The notes under the pieces are model-generated. The model was not told where the DNA came from, did no database searches, and saw only the letters and a program-made list of their open reading frames with translations. 64,000 bases of DNA, from assembly GCF_030929605.1 (NCBI RefSeq), contig NZ_JAVFVS010000005.1:248001-312000 (forward strand), written 5' to 3'. This DNA comes from Flavobacterium sp. LHD-80 (GTDB lineage Bacteria; Bacteroidota; Bacteroidia; Flavobacteriales; Flavobacteriaceae). Positions within the stretch are counted from its first letter, which is position 1; each line of letters begins with the position of its first letter. Below are positions 16,592 to 26,726 of this stretch, piece after piece. Both the position numbers and the translations under genes were made by a program.

Positions 16592-16731
16592 ATTAAAATA
16601 GAAGTTTAAAGATTAGATTTCTTTCTTTGGAAAAATTTAATTTGAGACTAAATTTAATGAAAAAAAGAATTTCAATCTTGAAATAAGCAGACTTTCAAAT
16701 AAACTCATAAAGACTACTATTATAAACAAAA

Positions 16732-16759
16732 AAAAACTGCTTTTTTTAAAGCAGTTTTT
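16732..16759 (-). terminator. Terminator-like hairpin after 16838 gene
   Basis: AAAAACTGCTTT (16732-16743) pairs with AAAGCAGTTTTT (16748-16759) around a four-base loop. It lies downstream of the minus-strand gene that ends at 16838 and has a T-run on that strand. Confidence 0.8.
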
Positions 16760-16837
16760 AAATTCAAAATCTAAAAAATAACCCCCAATAAACTCAACAA
16801 ATTATAAGAAACCTTCCCTTTTTTTACTGACTTTTAA

Positions 16838-17398
16838 TTAGTTTGGAGAATAAGCGAATTTTGTCTCAAGGTACATTTCGTCAAAATCAATTCCCAAAAA
16901 ATTCAAGGTTTTTAAAAAGCTTTTCACCTTGTTTTTTGCTTCCTTATTTGCTCCAGTATAAAACAATTCATTTCCAGATTGTACTTTCTTTGGCGATACC
17001 TGAATTTCAGAATCGACAATATTGTGTATTTTAACTATATGTGCTTCTGGCAAAAGCGACGCAATAATTTCGCCAGATGATTTCAAATTTAAGCTTGGTG
17101 CAAGACATTCTAAACTATAAATTGGATTGTTTGCATGAAGCAGTATTTTTTCTGACATATCAGGCAGATCAGACAAAAAAAGCTGGATATCTTCCCGAGG
17201 CACAAATACTACAAGCATTTTTGCTTCTGCAGCTTCCCGTCTGCTTACTAATTTTACTTTACCTTCCATCATTCCAACAAGATCCCGTACGTGATTGTTG
17301 CTTCGTGTATGACTAATTAATACTTGATGTCCTGATTTGGCTGCTCTTGCTGCTAAATCCATAGTTGTTCGGCAAACTCCAATAAATCCAATTTTCAT
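16838..17398 (-). CDS. F420/NADP oxidoreductase-like Rossmann protein with altered loop
   Basis: The 186-residue protein has the size and order of NADP oxidoreductases of the coenzyme-F420-dependent type (beta strand KIGFIGV, helix, GHQVLISHTRSNNHV). In the first loop the expected GxGxxG reads GVCRTT, losing the later glycines, so cofactor binding may be weak or changed. The rest (LVVFVPREDIQLFL, ILLHANNPI, AHIVKIHNI) keeps the fold. It could be a diverged enzyme or a non-catalytic relative. Confidence 0.65.
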   Translation of the reverse strand: MKIGFIGVCRTTMDLAARAAKSGHQVLISHTRSNNHVRDLVGMMEGKVKLVSRREAAEAKMLVVFVPREDIQLFLSDLPDMSEKILLHANNPIYSLECLAPSLNLKSSGEIIASLLPEAHIVKIHNIVDSEIQVSPKKVQSGNELFYTGANKEAKNKVKSFLKTLNFLGIDFDEMYLETKFAYSPN

Positions 17399-17608
17399 AA
17401 TTTTTTCGTTTTTAATCTACTTTGATTTTATAAAAAAATTCTTAAATCGTTAAAGTAAAATTTGTTAGCATTACAAATATAATTCTATATGCAATCGATT
17501 GAATTGCAAGAGCGTACCAATAAACCTACATTTTTGTAGATTTAAAACTACAAATCAAAAATTCTTGATTTTGTTTGTTATGTTTGTGCTATAAATCTGA
17601 TTTCAAAA

Positions 17609-20600
17609 ATGACGTTATTGCCCACTTTTCGTTATTATTGGTTGCTGCTGCTGTTTGTTGCAGGCAAAGGTTTTTGCCAAGAAAACTATTCTTTCAGATG
17701 GTATACTGCTGACAATAACGAATTGCCTCAAAGCAGTATAAAGGCAATCGTTGCTGATAAATACAATTTTATTTGGATGACAACAGAAAACGGAATCGTT
17801 CGTTATGACGGTAACGTTTTTACTGCTTTCAATTCATCTAATACTTCATTGGAACAAAGTCGTTTTACAGATATTTTTGGAAGTATTCAAACAGATAGTC
17901 TGACCGCTTATAATCAAGGAAAAAAAGAGCTGGCATTGATTAATCAACGAAAAGTAAAGATTATCAAGAAAAGGGGTGAAGCACTTAATATCACTAGAAA
18001 TGGTCAATATTTTTTCTTTCACGACGGATTGCCTTCCTACGTTACAATTGATCCGTTTGAGCCCTATTATATCAAATTATCTAACGGAAATATCTTTTTT
18101 ATAGATTCTAAAACTATTGAGTTATGTGATGCTAAAATGAAAAGCATCTATAAAATCGCTTATAAAAATAATAACGTCTTTAATTTTTTTGCCACTGCAA
18201 ATACACTTTATTATCTAAATGAAGATGGTAAATACGACAGTTTTTCGGAGTCAGGAAAATCTTCTGGCTCATTAGATCCAAGTATTTTTACTGCTAAACG
18301 TAATCTTTTTTGGAACATAACCACGCACCAGATTTTTTTCTCTATTAAAAATAAAGTCTATTTTCTAAGAGAACATAACAACCAGCTTTCTGCAAAACTA
18401 ATTGTTGAATTCAAAGACTTTGAAAAAAGCAATATTATTTCGATTTATTACGACCAAATCAATAGAAAAGTATACTTAGGAAGCAGTACAGACGGTTTGT
18501 GTATTATTAATTTTCCCGTTTTTAAATCGGTTAAAAAAGACTCTAAAAATTCGGAAGTTTATTATGCCGCTCATGCTTTTAGCGACAGCACCATAATCAC
18601 GCCTAGAGGATTAATATTCAATAACAAAAAGTTTCTTGATAGTATTGTTTTTCCAAAAACTGTTTTTTTAGATGAGAAAATTACGCTCGCTTTGGACGAA
18701 AACAAAAATATCTGGATTGCCCGTTTGTACAATGTTCTTTGTTTTTTAAAAAGTACCAATTACAAAAAGTCAATTGTTTATAAATTCAATCAAAACCCAA
18801 AGGTCATATTTAAAGATCAAGATAATACAATCTGGGTAAGTTTGAGTGAAGATGAGTTTAATAATGCAAAATTATATAGCATCAAAAATGGAAAAGTTTC
18901 TTTGATTGCTATATTAAAAAGCAAGATTACTTTTATTGCACAATATGACAAAGATATCCTGTACTTTGGAACTGAAAAAGGTCTTTTCAGATTTAATAAA
19001 AAAGAGCGAAAACTATTTTTCATAAAAGGTTCTGAAAAAATAAATATCAGAAGCTTATTCATTGACAGTCAGAAAAAAATATGGCTGACTACTTACGAAA
19101 AAGGCTTCTTTTTGTATGATAATAAAATGTTCCATTCTTTTCCGAAAGACGAAGACAATTATCTAAATTCAGCTCATTCTATAATTGAAGATAAAAAAGG
19201 TTTTTTCTGGATTCCGACCAACAAAGGTCTTTTTCAAGTGTCCAGAAAAACTTTAATTAAGTATAATAAGAATAAATCGGGTCCTATCTATTATCATCAA
19301 TACAACAAATCAGATGGTTTTTTAACAAATGAATTCAACGGTGGTTGCCAGCCCAACAGCAATCTTCTTAAAAATGACAATATTGTTTTACCGTCAATCA
19401 ATGGTTTTGTATTTTTTAATCCTTATAATGTAGTCCCGTTGTTTCCTGGCAGAGATCTTTATATAGATAAAGTAATTGTTGATCAAAAGCCAGTTCAGTC
19501 AAATGATACGATTGTATTGCCAAATAATTTTCAAAGAGTTAGCATTTTAATTGCTTACCCGTATTATGGAAATCCTGAAAATTTACATATTGAAGCAAAG
19601 CTTGAAAAAACGGCAAATAGTCGTTGGGAACGTATTAAAAATGAAAGATCAATATCATTTACCACGTTACCACCAGGGGAATACAAACTGACAATCAGAA
19701 GTTTATCTGACTTTGACTCTGAGTACGTTTATAAACGAATTTTACTCAAAGTTCCAGCTAAATTTTATCAAACAATCTGGTTTACAATCTTGAATTATGT
19801 TTTATTGATTGCTTTTATCATTTCACTTTGGTATGTACGATTGTATTATATCAAAAGAAAGAGCATAAAATTGCAACAGGTTATTGATATAAAAACAAAA
19901 AAACTGGCAGCGACAGTTAAAAAACTACAGAAAACAAAAAGTAATCTAAAGCAAGAAATAAAGCAACAAGAAACACTGGTTAAAAGTATAAGCCACGATA
20001 TCAAAAGCCCTTTAAAATTCTTGACAAACTCGATCACGCATTTATTTGAAAATGAAATAATTCAAGACGATTCGAAGTTAAAAAAACATGTAGGAACAAT
20101 TAAAATGTCGACTACACAGCTGTATGAATATGTTGAAAATCTAATTAAATACTCCTCTATTTTTATTGAAGGAAAAAAATTGGAAGATCACAGTTACTCA
20201 TTATACGATCTGATCGAGGAAAAATTTGATATTTTTGAAAAAATTGCCGAAGCTGAAAATATAGAAATGATCAACAGCGTAGATCCTAATCTACGAATCA
20301 GAACGAATAAAAAAGCGCTTCCTATCATTGTGCATAATCTTGTCGATAATGCGCTAAAAAACACATCAAATGGTCACGTAGAACTATTTTCAGGGACAAA
20401 AAACAATACGCTTTTACTCACCATTATTGATAATGGAAAAGGAATGAGTCCTGAGCTTATTAATTATTATTTAGAATTTTACAAAAAACCTATTGTCAAA
20501 AACTATCATTTAGGATTGCACATGATTATTGAACTTTTGCTGATTATTGAAGGAAATATCAATATTACAAGCGAACTTAACCATGGAACTGCAATTGAAA

Positions 20601-20620
20601 TAATGGTGGAATACGACTAA
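17609..20620 (+). CDS. Propeller-type sensor histidine kinase
   Basis: The 1003-residue protein has a signal peptide (ending near KGFCQ) and a long periplasmic region with two-component propeller repeats (SSIKAIVADKYNFIWMTTENGIVRYDG, HSIIEDKKGFFWIPTNKGLFQ). A Y_Y_Y-like domain (IEAKLEKTANSRWERI) and one membrane helix near residues 715-745 follow. The cytoplasmic kinase has the H-box SISHDIKSP with His796 and an ATPase domain with NLVDNALKN and DNGKGMS. Such kinases sense glycans or other ligands at the envelope. A response regulator gene lies immediately downstream but on the opposite strand. Confidence 0.93.
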   Translation: MTLLPTFRYYWLLLLFVAGKGFCQENYSFRWYTADNNELPQSSIKAIVADKYNFIWMTTENGIVRYDGNVFTAFNSSNTSLEQSRFTDIFGSIQTDSLTAYNQGKKELALINQRKVKIIKKRGEALNITRNGQYFFFHDGLPSYVTIDPFEPYYIKLSNGNIFFIDSKTIELCDAKMKSIYKIAYKNNNVFNFFATANTLYYLNEDGKYDSFSESGKSSGSLDPSIFTAKRNLFWNITTHQIFFSIKNKVYFLREHNNQLSAKLIVEFKDFEKSNIISIYYDQINRKVYLGSSTDGLCIINFPVFKSVKKDSKNSEVYYAAHAFSDSTIITPRGLIFNNKKFLDSIVFPKTVFLDEKITLALDENKNIWIARLYNVLCFLKSTNYKKSIVYKFNQNPKVIFKDQDNTIWVSLSEDEFNNAKLYSIKNGKVSLIAILKSKITFIAQYDKDILYFGTEKGLFRFNKKERKLFFIKGSEKINIRSLFIDSQKKIWLTTYEKGFFLYDNKMFHSFPKDEDNYLNSAHSIIEDKKGFFWIPTNKGLFQVSRKTLIKYNKNKSGPIYYHQYNKSDGFLTNEFNGGCQPNSNLLKNDNIVLPSINGFVFFNPYNVVPLFPGRDLYIDKVIVDQKPVQSNDTIVLPNNFQRVSILIAYPYYGNPENLHIEAKLEKTANSRWERIKNERSISFTTLPPGEYKLTIRSLSDFDSEYVYKRILLKVPAKFYQTIWFTILNYVLLIAFIISLWYVRLYYIKRKSIKLQQVIDIKTKKLAATVKKLQKTKSNLKQEIKQQETLVKSISHDIKSPLKFLTNSITHLFENEIIQDDSKLKKHVGTIKMSTTQLYEYVENLIKYSSIFIEGKKLEDHSYSLYDLIEEKFDIFEKIAEAENIEMINSVDPNLRIRTNKKALPIIVHNLVDNALKNTSNGHVELFSGTKNNTLLLTIIDNGKGMSPELINYYLEFYKKPIVKNYHLGLHMIIELLLIIEGNINITSELNHGTAIEIMVEYD

Positions 20621-21243
20621 TATTCGAAAGTTTTGAAAAGATTAATAAGTTCAACTAAGTTTGTGATTTTAAGTTTTTCAAAAAGCCTTGCCTTATAAGT
20701 ACTTACTGTTGACATGTGAATATTAAGCATGTTTGAAATTTCAAGATTTCCGTTGCCATTTATCAGCATTTCGGCAATTTGAAGTTCTCTTTTTGATAAG
20801 GTTTCAAGAGGATTTCTTGTCTTTTTTGCTGTTCTTACTTCCAATAATTTACTCACCAGTTCTGGAGAAATATAAGACGAAGTTTCAAAAACAGATTTTA
20901 TAGCAAACATCATTTTTTCTTCACTGCAAAGTTTGTTCAGATATCCGTTTGCACCAGCCGAAATATACTGAAGTGCATATTGATCTTCTTCGTGAGCCGA
21001 AAAAACAAGAATTTTAACTGCAGGCTGAATCGCTCTAATATCACTGATCATTTCGGTGCTTTTTCCGCCCGGAATATTAATATCCAAAAGAACCATACAA
21101 AAAGGCTTTTCCCTTAAAAGGGCAACAGCTTCAAAGAAATTTTCGGCATTTGAAATTTCTACGTTTTCGATTTGTTTCTCCAAAACCATGGATACTCCAT
21201 TGCGAACCACTAAATGATCATCGACAATTAAAATTTGCTTCAT
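20617..21243 (-). CDS. LuxR/NarL-type response regulator
   Basis: The 208-residue protein has a receiver domain with the acidic pair in LIVDDH, phosphoacceptor Asp54 in LLDINIPGG and Lys104 in GYLNK. A C-terminal LuxR helix-turn-helix follows (LETLSKRELQIAEMLINGNGNLEISNMLNIHMSTVSTYKARLFEKL). It overlaps the end of the histidine kinase gene by four bases, tail to tail, so the two are separate transcripts. It is still the obvious partner of that kinase by position. Confidence 0.93.
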   Translation of the reverse strand: MKQILIVDDHLVVRNGVSMVLEKQIENVEISNAENFFEAVALLREKPFCMVLLDINIPGGKSTEMISDIRAIQPAVKILVFSAHEEDQYALQYISAGANGYLNKLCSEEKMMFAIKSVFETSSYISPELVSKLLEVRTAKKTRNPLETLSKRELQIAEMLINGNGNLEISNMLNIHMSTVSTYKARLFEKLKITNLVELINLFKTFEY

Positions 21244-21390
21244 ACATAAATATATTCACCGCCAAAATAAATACTATTTTTTAAACAAGTGAATATTTTA
21301 GAACGATATTTTTCAAAAAAAATGAACCGCTTTGGATTTATCTCAGATGTTTTGTTCGTAGTCTTAAATTAGCTAGGTCTGAAAAAGCTT

Positions 21391-21460
21391 ATTTTAACCA
21401 CAAATTACACAAATTTTCGCAAATTAATTTGTGGTAATTTGCGCAATTTGCGGTAAAAAA
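21391..21460. repeat. Inverted-repeat element (CCACAAATT type)
   Basis: ACCACAAATTACACAAATT (21397-21415) and the complementary arm at 21436-21454 match at 16 of 19 positions and surround an inner palindrome (CGCAAATTAATTTGTGG area). The rest of the 431-base gap between 21243 and 21675 has no gene; only this element and the terminator near 21600 are visible. Confidence 0.6.
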
Positions 21461-21584
21461 TTTTTAAAAACTCAAAGTTAACAAACTAAAAAACAGAAAT
21501 TTTAACTAGTTTCCAGACCATATAAGCATCAAAATCTTCCATGTTTTGCAACCGTGATTTTAATTGGTTTCATGACTTTTTGAA

Positions 21585-21617
21585 ACAAAAAAAGGAATAG
21601 CTATTACACTATTCCTC
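21585..21617 (-). terminator. Terminator downstream of dsbD-like gene
   Basis: On the minus strand AGGAATAG (21616-21609) and CTATTCCT (21600-21593) form a stem with an eight-base loop, followed by a run of seven T. Confidence 0.8.
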
Positions 21618-21674
21618 TTTTGCAATTTAACCTTGCTTAACAAAAAATAAAAATTAAAATAAAGACTCTTTACG

Positions 21675-23741
21675 CTAAAACTGTGTTAACTGCATATCTG
21701 ATTGATTATTTCTAAAATTAGAAACTCCGATGTTTAACCAATTAAGGTAATCCTCAATATCTGGATTATAGGCCGACGATTCGTTTAGTGATTCGCCTTC
21801 ATTGTTTACCAAAACATAAAAAGGTTGTGCATTGGTTTTGTATTTAATGGTTTGAAACTCACTCCATTTTTGCCCAATATATTTAATCTTTTTTCCCGTT
21901 AACTCAGATACAACTTGCTCATTTGAAGCCAGTTCTCTTTTATCATCAACATATAAAGAAATAAGAACAACATCATCTTTCAAAACCTTGAGCACTTTAT
22001 CATCAGACCATACATTGTCTTCCATTTTACGGCAATTTACACAGGCATGTCCGGTAAAATCAAGCATAACCGGTTTTCCCATTTTTTTGGCGTATGCCAT
22101 TCCCTTATCATAATCAGTAAAGGCAACAATATTATGAGGGCCTAATTCAGCTCCATCTGGCAGTTTTGAAGTCATTTCATCTGAATTTGTTCCAAAGCCA
22201 TTCGGAATCTCACTGTAATTCAACGGCGGCGGAAAACCGCTGATCAATTTTAAAGGTGCGCCCCAAATACCAGGAATCAAATAAATAGTAAATGACAAAA
22301 CAATAATTCCTAAACCTAATCTCCCAACGCTGATATGTGACACCGGGCTGTCATGAGGCAATTGTATTTTTCCAAATAAATACAAAGTAAGCGCTGTGAA
22401 AATGGCAATCCAGATCGCGATAAAGGTTTCTCTTTCTAGTAAATGCAATTGCAGCACCAAATCGGCATTTGATAAAAATTTAAACGCCAAAGCCAATTCT
22501 AAAAATCCTAAAAACACTTTTACTGAGTTCAGCCATCCACCCGATTTTGGCAATGAATTCAACCAACCCGGAAAAGCAGCAAATAAGGTAAAAGGCAAAG
22601 CCAAAGCAAAAGAAAAACCAAACATTCCCACAAAAGGTGCAACACCGCCTCGAGAAGCCGCTTCGACTAATAATGTGCCTACAATTGGGCCAGTACAAGA
22701 AAATGAAACAATTGCCAATGCCAAAGCCATGAACAATATACCCACAATACCGCCTTTATCTGCTTGGCTGTCTACTTTATTTGCAAGCGAATTTGGAAGC
22801 ATAATTTCAAAAGCGCCTAAAAACGACAGTGCAAAAATTACTAAAAGCAAAAAGAAAATAACATTAAACCAGACATTTGTAGACATCGCATTTAATGAAT
22901 CGGCACCAAAAGCCCAAGTTACAACTGCACCCAGAAAAATGTAAATGGTGATGATAAAAATTCCGTAAAAAACGGCTTTTCTAATTCCTTGCGATTTTGT
23001 TTTGCTTTGTTTGGTAAAAAAGCTCACTGTCATAGGAATCATTGGGAAAACGCAAGGCGTAAGCAATGCAGCAAAACCAGAGAAAAAAGACAATATAAAA
23101 ATCGTCCACAAATTATCTAATTCGGCTTTATTATTCTTTTTTGTGATCACCGGTTTAGCAATTACAATTGGTTCTTTTACTGCGATTGGTTCGGCTTGAA
23201 CTTCATCGATTGCAGTTGAATCAGATACTATCTTTTCTGACGTTGCTTCAATAACGGTTTCTTCAACAACTGCAACAGTTGCTGTTGATGGACTTACAGA
23301 AAATTCAAGTGAATCGTAACTTGGTGGCAAACAATTTTCATCATTGCAAACCATAAATTCAACCTCTGCTTTAATTTTAAAAGGTTTATTTCCGGCAAGT
23401 TTTATACGTTGTCTAAAAGTGGTTTCTTTTTCAAAAAACGTAATCTGCATTTTAAAAACAGGATCGTTGATCGTTTGTCCTTTTTCTTCTTTTACATCGC
23501 CATTTAATTTAAATTCTGGTGTTTTTGTAAAAGTAAAATGAGTTGGAATTGGCCCTCCGTCAGCAACATTTTGGCTGTATAAATGCCAACCACTTTCTAT
23601 GATGGCTTTTGCCTGCAATTCGTATTCAGTATCTGAAATTTTTTGAACGCTGGTTTTCCATTTTATCGGATTATATATCTGTGCCTGCACCATTATGGTG
23701 AACAACAACAGAAGACTCACTAAAAATTTGTTCTTGTTCAT
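21675..23741 (-). CDS. dsbD: Protein-disulfide reductase DsbD family
   Basis: The protein moves electrons from cytoplasmic thioredoxin across the inner membrane to periplasmic thiol proteins. The 688 residues show, in order, a signal peptide, an N-terminal DsbD-alpha-like domain (residues 25-150, with MVCNDENCLPP holding its two Cys), and a membrane domain. The membrane domain carries LLTPCVFPMIPMT and SFSCTGPIVGTLL as the transmembrane Cys pair. A C-terminal thioredoxin domain follows with HACVNCRKME as the CxxC. It is the last gene on this strand of the 21.7-40.2 kb locus. It would supply reductant to the two periplasmic thioredoxin proteins encoded upstream. Confidence 0.93.
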   Translation of the reverse strand: MNKNKFLVSLLLLFTIMVQAQIYNPIKWKTSVQKISDTEYELQAKAIIESGWHLYSQNVADGGPIPTHFTFTKTPEFKLNGDVKEEKGQTINDPVFKMQITFFEKETTFRQRIKLAGNKPFKIKAEVEFMVCNDENCLPPSYDSLEFSVSPSTATVAVVEETVIEATSEKIVSDSTAIDEVQAEPIAVKEPIVIAKPVITKKNNKAELDNLWTIFILSFFSGFAALLTPCVFPMIPMTVSFFTKQSKTKSQGIRKAVFYGIFIITIYIFLGAVVTWAFGADSLNAMSTNVWFNVIFFLLLVIFALSFLGAFEIMLPNSLANKVDSQADKGGIVGILFMALALAIVSFSCTGPIVGTLLVEAASRGGVAPFVGMFGFSFALALPFTLFAAFPGWLNSLPKSGGWLNSVKVFLGFLELALAFKFLSNADLVLQLHLLERETFIAIWIAIFTALTLYLFGKIQLPHDSPVSHISVGRLGLGIIVLSFTIYLIPGIWGAPLKLISGFPPPLNYSEIPNGFGTNSDEMTSKLPDGAELGPHNIVAFTDYDKGMAYAKKMGKPVMLDFTGHACVNCRKMEDNVWSDDKVLKVLKDDVVLISLYVDDKRELASNEQVVSELTGKKIKYIGQKWSEFQTIKYKTNAQPFYVLVNNEGESLNESSAYNPDIEDYLNWLNIGVSNFRNNQSDMQLTQF

Positions 23742-23867
23742 GGGTAATTTTTTATAAAAGAGGGCTGAATAGCAAAAACAACCCCCTGTTTAATCCGTTG
23801 CAATTAACAATGCTTACTAATTCAAAATATTAATTGATTCCGGAAGTACAAATTAAATTCTAGTAGA

Positions 23868-26678
23868 TTATTTTAAGGGTTTGAAAACGATTTGATACGA
23901 ATCGGCTTTGTTTAAAAACGAATTCGCAAAATTCTGAATATCCTTTGCAGTAATTGACTTTACAATATCTTCATAATTTTTAGGATCATCCATATTGTAG
24001 TTTTCCCTAAAATAATTGTAAAGCAAGTCGCTTGTATATTTATTAAAATTTTTACTATCCGCTTTAGTTTTCAAATAATTTGTTCTAGTTTTCTCCAAAT
24101 CTTCAGCAACGATTTCACCCTTTTTGATTTTATCCATTTCTTGATAAACAATAGGGACTAAATGATCTACTCTGTTTGCATCACAATCAAACGAAATTTC
24201 AAGTTTAGCCTTAGGAGAAGGGTATTTTGTAGCGACACACACTACATATGCCCCATACGTACCGCCTTCCTTTTCACGAAGACTTTCTGTATATCTTAAA
24301 GTCAAAATATCACCAAAAAAAGAAGCTAAAATTTTATTCTTTTCAGAATAAGCAATCTTGTTACTATAGTATATTTTTACTGCACTTTTGGGAGTTTCCA
24401 TTTTGATAAAAATTTCTTTATCAATTTTGTCAGAAATCATTTTAGCAGTTTTGTCTTTGAAATTCTCCTTGCGTTTGATCCCCTCAATACTAGCGATGTA
24501 TTTTTCTAAAAATGGCTTTAGAACCTCCGGCTGAATATCTCCAACTATATTAAACTCGAAATTCGAAATATCAGAAAATCTATCTTCATAAATTGCTTTC
24601 ATTTTATCAAAAGACAAATCATCAATGTACTTTTGGTCTATTGAGTATACTCGCGGATTATTTTTCCCGTATACAGCAACTGACACGCTATCTGACATTT
24701 TTGAATTGATATCTTTTTCTTTATTTTTTAGAAAGTTTTGAAATCTTTGTTTCATCAATAAAAATTTCTCCTGATCAAATCTTGGTCTCTCAAATCGCAA
24801 ATAAACTAACTGCATCATTGTTTCAATGTCTTTCACATTAGCTGACGCTGATACAAATTCAGACATAGGGCTAATTCCAACACCAGAACTAACTATTTTT
24901 CCTTTTAATATTTTCTCTAAATCAGTATCTGAAAATGAACCTAATCCCGACATCATAGCAAAGTCTGTGCAACGTTGAGCTGATGGCATATCATTACCGT
25001 CATACAAAGAAGTTCCTCCATAACTATCTGCCTGAAGACTAATCGTTTTTTTATTTTTATCAGCAAATTTATAATGCACTTTTACGCCATTACTTAAGAC
25101 ATATGTAGTCGCGCCAATTTCTTTAGTTTCTTTTTCCGATACTATTTTACCTGGCTTTAAATCTATTCCATCCATAAGTGATTTAGAAACAAAAGTATCA
25201 GCATAAGGCTGTAAAGAAGCATCATTTTCTGCTTTCTGAATGATATCAAATGCTTTTTCCTGCATTAAATTTTCTTCGCCTTCTACTCCAGTTACTGTTA
25301 CAACACGGTTTTCTTTGGTGTATAATTTAGCAACTTGATCTTGCAACATTTTACTGTCGATATTTTTCAAAATGCTTTTTGTCATTTCAAATTCTACTGC
25401 AGGATCTGCAATTACTTCGTGGTTCAAATAATCGTCTTTTACCATTCCGATTACTTGTTTGTGCGAAATCTCATTTATTTTTTCTAAATAATTTTCATAA
25501 CCAGAAATCGTTTCTTTAGCCGCTCTTTCTATTTCTCCTTTTGAAAAACCAAATTTATAAGCGCGAACCCATTCGTTCATAACAGCCTCAAAAGCTTCAG
25601 CTTGTTTTCCCGGTTTTGGACTTAAGCCTAAAACAAAAACATCATTCAGACGCGAATACTTTTGGTATCCAATTTGAGCGCCTTTAAAAGGACATTCTTG
25701 TTTCTGAGCCATTTCAGATAAACGATTGTTTATGATTCCGAAAGCAATGCTTCGTTGCGTCGATTTTTCTAAATCGGCAAAAGTTCCTGTTGGTTTTTCA
25801 GCCGTATGACGAACCATGAAATTAATATTCGAAGCCGAAATTTCTTTATCCAAAGCCAATTTAAAAGCTGGTTCTGCTCTTTCTGGAATGGCAATTTCAA
25901 AACGTTTTTTAGGATTTATTGGCGTTGGAATATCAGCAAAAAGTTTTTTGATTTTTGTTTCAACTTCATCAGCATTGATATCACCAACAATAGCGATTGC
26001 CTGTAAATCTGGTCGGTACCAATCTTTATAAAAATCTTTTAAAACCTGATATTTAAAGTTTTTTATGATTTCCATATCACCAATTGGCATGCGGTCTGCA
26101 TAAAGCGAATTGTTGTAATAATACGGCGCAAGCTGATTGTAAATTCTTGCTCTTGCATTTTGTCTTGTACGCCATTCTTCGGTAATTACACCGCGCTCGG
26201 CATCGATTTCTTCATTTGTTAAAGACAAGAAATTAGACCAATCGTGCAAAACCAGTAAACAAGTATCAACCACTCCACCATCTTTTGACGGAATATTATC
26301 TAAATTGTAAACCGTTTCGTCTGTGCTGGTGTATGCATTGATATTTTTCCCAAAAACCGCTCCTTGTTTTTGGAGTGTATTCAAGATTCCCTTTCCTTCA
26401 AAATGTTTGGTTCCGTTAAATGCCATGTGTTCCAGAAAATGCGCCAAACCTTTCTGTTGGTCATTTTCTAAAATAGAACCCACATTTTGAATGATGTAAT
26501 AACTTGCTGTATTTTTATTAACCTCAGTCGGATAAATATAATACGTCATTCCGTTTGGCAAAACGCCTTTTTTTATTTTCTGATTGACCGCGATTGGGTC
26601 ATTTGCTTTGTAATTTTGGGCGTAACCAGAAAATATACAACCCGTTAGCATTACAAATATTGCTACTAAATTCTTCAT
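23868..26678 (-). CDS. M16 family zinc metallopeptidase (insulinase/pitrilysin type)
   Basis: The 936-residue secreted protein has a signal peptide (ending near GYAQ) and two M16 halves. The active N-terminal half carries HFLEH at residues 80-84, the inverted HxxEH zinc motif, with the distal Glu in EEIDAERGVITEEWR near residue 161. The C-terminal half is the catalytically silent partner, with conserved GGTYGAYVV. M16 enzymes enclose and degrade short peptides in a closed chamber. The position behind SusCD, thioredoxins and a retropepsin-like protein suggests periplasmic peptide breakdown. Confidence 0.93.
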   Translation of the reverse strand: MKNLVAIFVMLTGCIFSGYAQNYKANDPIAVNQKIKKGVLPNGMTYYIYPTEVNKNTASYYIIQNVGSILENDQQKGLAHFLEHMAFNGTKHFEGKGILNTLQKQGAVFGKNINAYTSTDETVYNLDNIPSKDGGVVDTCLLVLHDWSNFLSLTNEEIDAERGVITEEWRTRQNARARIYNQLAPYYYNNSLYADRMPIGDMEIIKNFKYQVLKDFYKDWYRPDLQAIAIVGDINADEVETKIKKLFADIPTPINPKKRFEIAIPERAEPAFKLALDKEISASNINFMVRHTAEKPTGTFADLEKSTQRSIAFGIINNRLSEMAQKQECPFKGAQIGYQKYSRLNDVFVLGLSPKPGKQAEAFEAVMNEWVRAYKFGFSKGEIERAAKETISGYENYLEKINEISHKQVIGMVKDDYLNHEVIADPAVEFEMTKSILKNIDSKMLQDQVAKLYTKENRVVTVTGVEGEENLMQEKAFDIIQKAENDASLQPYADTFVSKSLMDGIDLKPGKIVSEKETKEIGATTYVLSNGVKVHYKFADKNKKTISLQADSYGGTSLYDGNDMPSAQRCTDFAMMSGLGSFSDTDLEKILKGKIVSSGVGISPMSEFVSASANVKDIETMMQLVYLRFERPRFDQEKFLLMKQRFQNFLKNKEKDINSKMSDSVSVAVYGKNNPRVYSIDQKYIDDLSFDKMKAIYEDRFSDISNFEFNIVGDIQPEVLKPFLEKYIASIEGIKRKENFKDKTAKMISDKIDKEIFIKMETPKSAVKIYYSNKIAYSEKNKILASFFGDILTLRYTESLREKEGGTYGAYVVCVATKYPSPKAKLEISFDCDANRVDHLVPIVYQEMDKIKKGEIVAEDLEKTRTNYLKTKADSKNFNKYTSDLLYNYFRENYNMDDPKNYEDIVKSITAKDIQNFANSFLNKADSYQIVFKPLK

Positions 26679-26726
26679 TTATTTATAATTGTTTTTTTAT
26701 ACCATTAGTTGTTATCTTCAGCTATT

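Noticed and set aside
17526..17554. TTTGTAG/CTACAAA dyad upstream of the propeller-type kinase gene
   Set aside because: The arms are only seven bases in AT-rich DNA and nothing supports a regulatory role.
22396..22944. A 182-codon frame opposite the dsbD-like gene
   Set aside because: It is antisense to the membrane domain of DsbD; the Lys/Ala/Pro-rich translation is what the reverse strand of hydrophobic codons gives.
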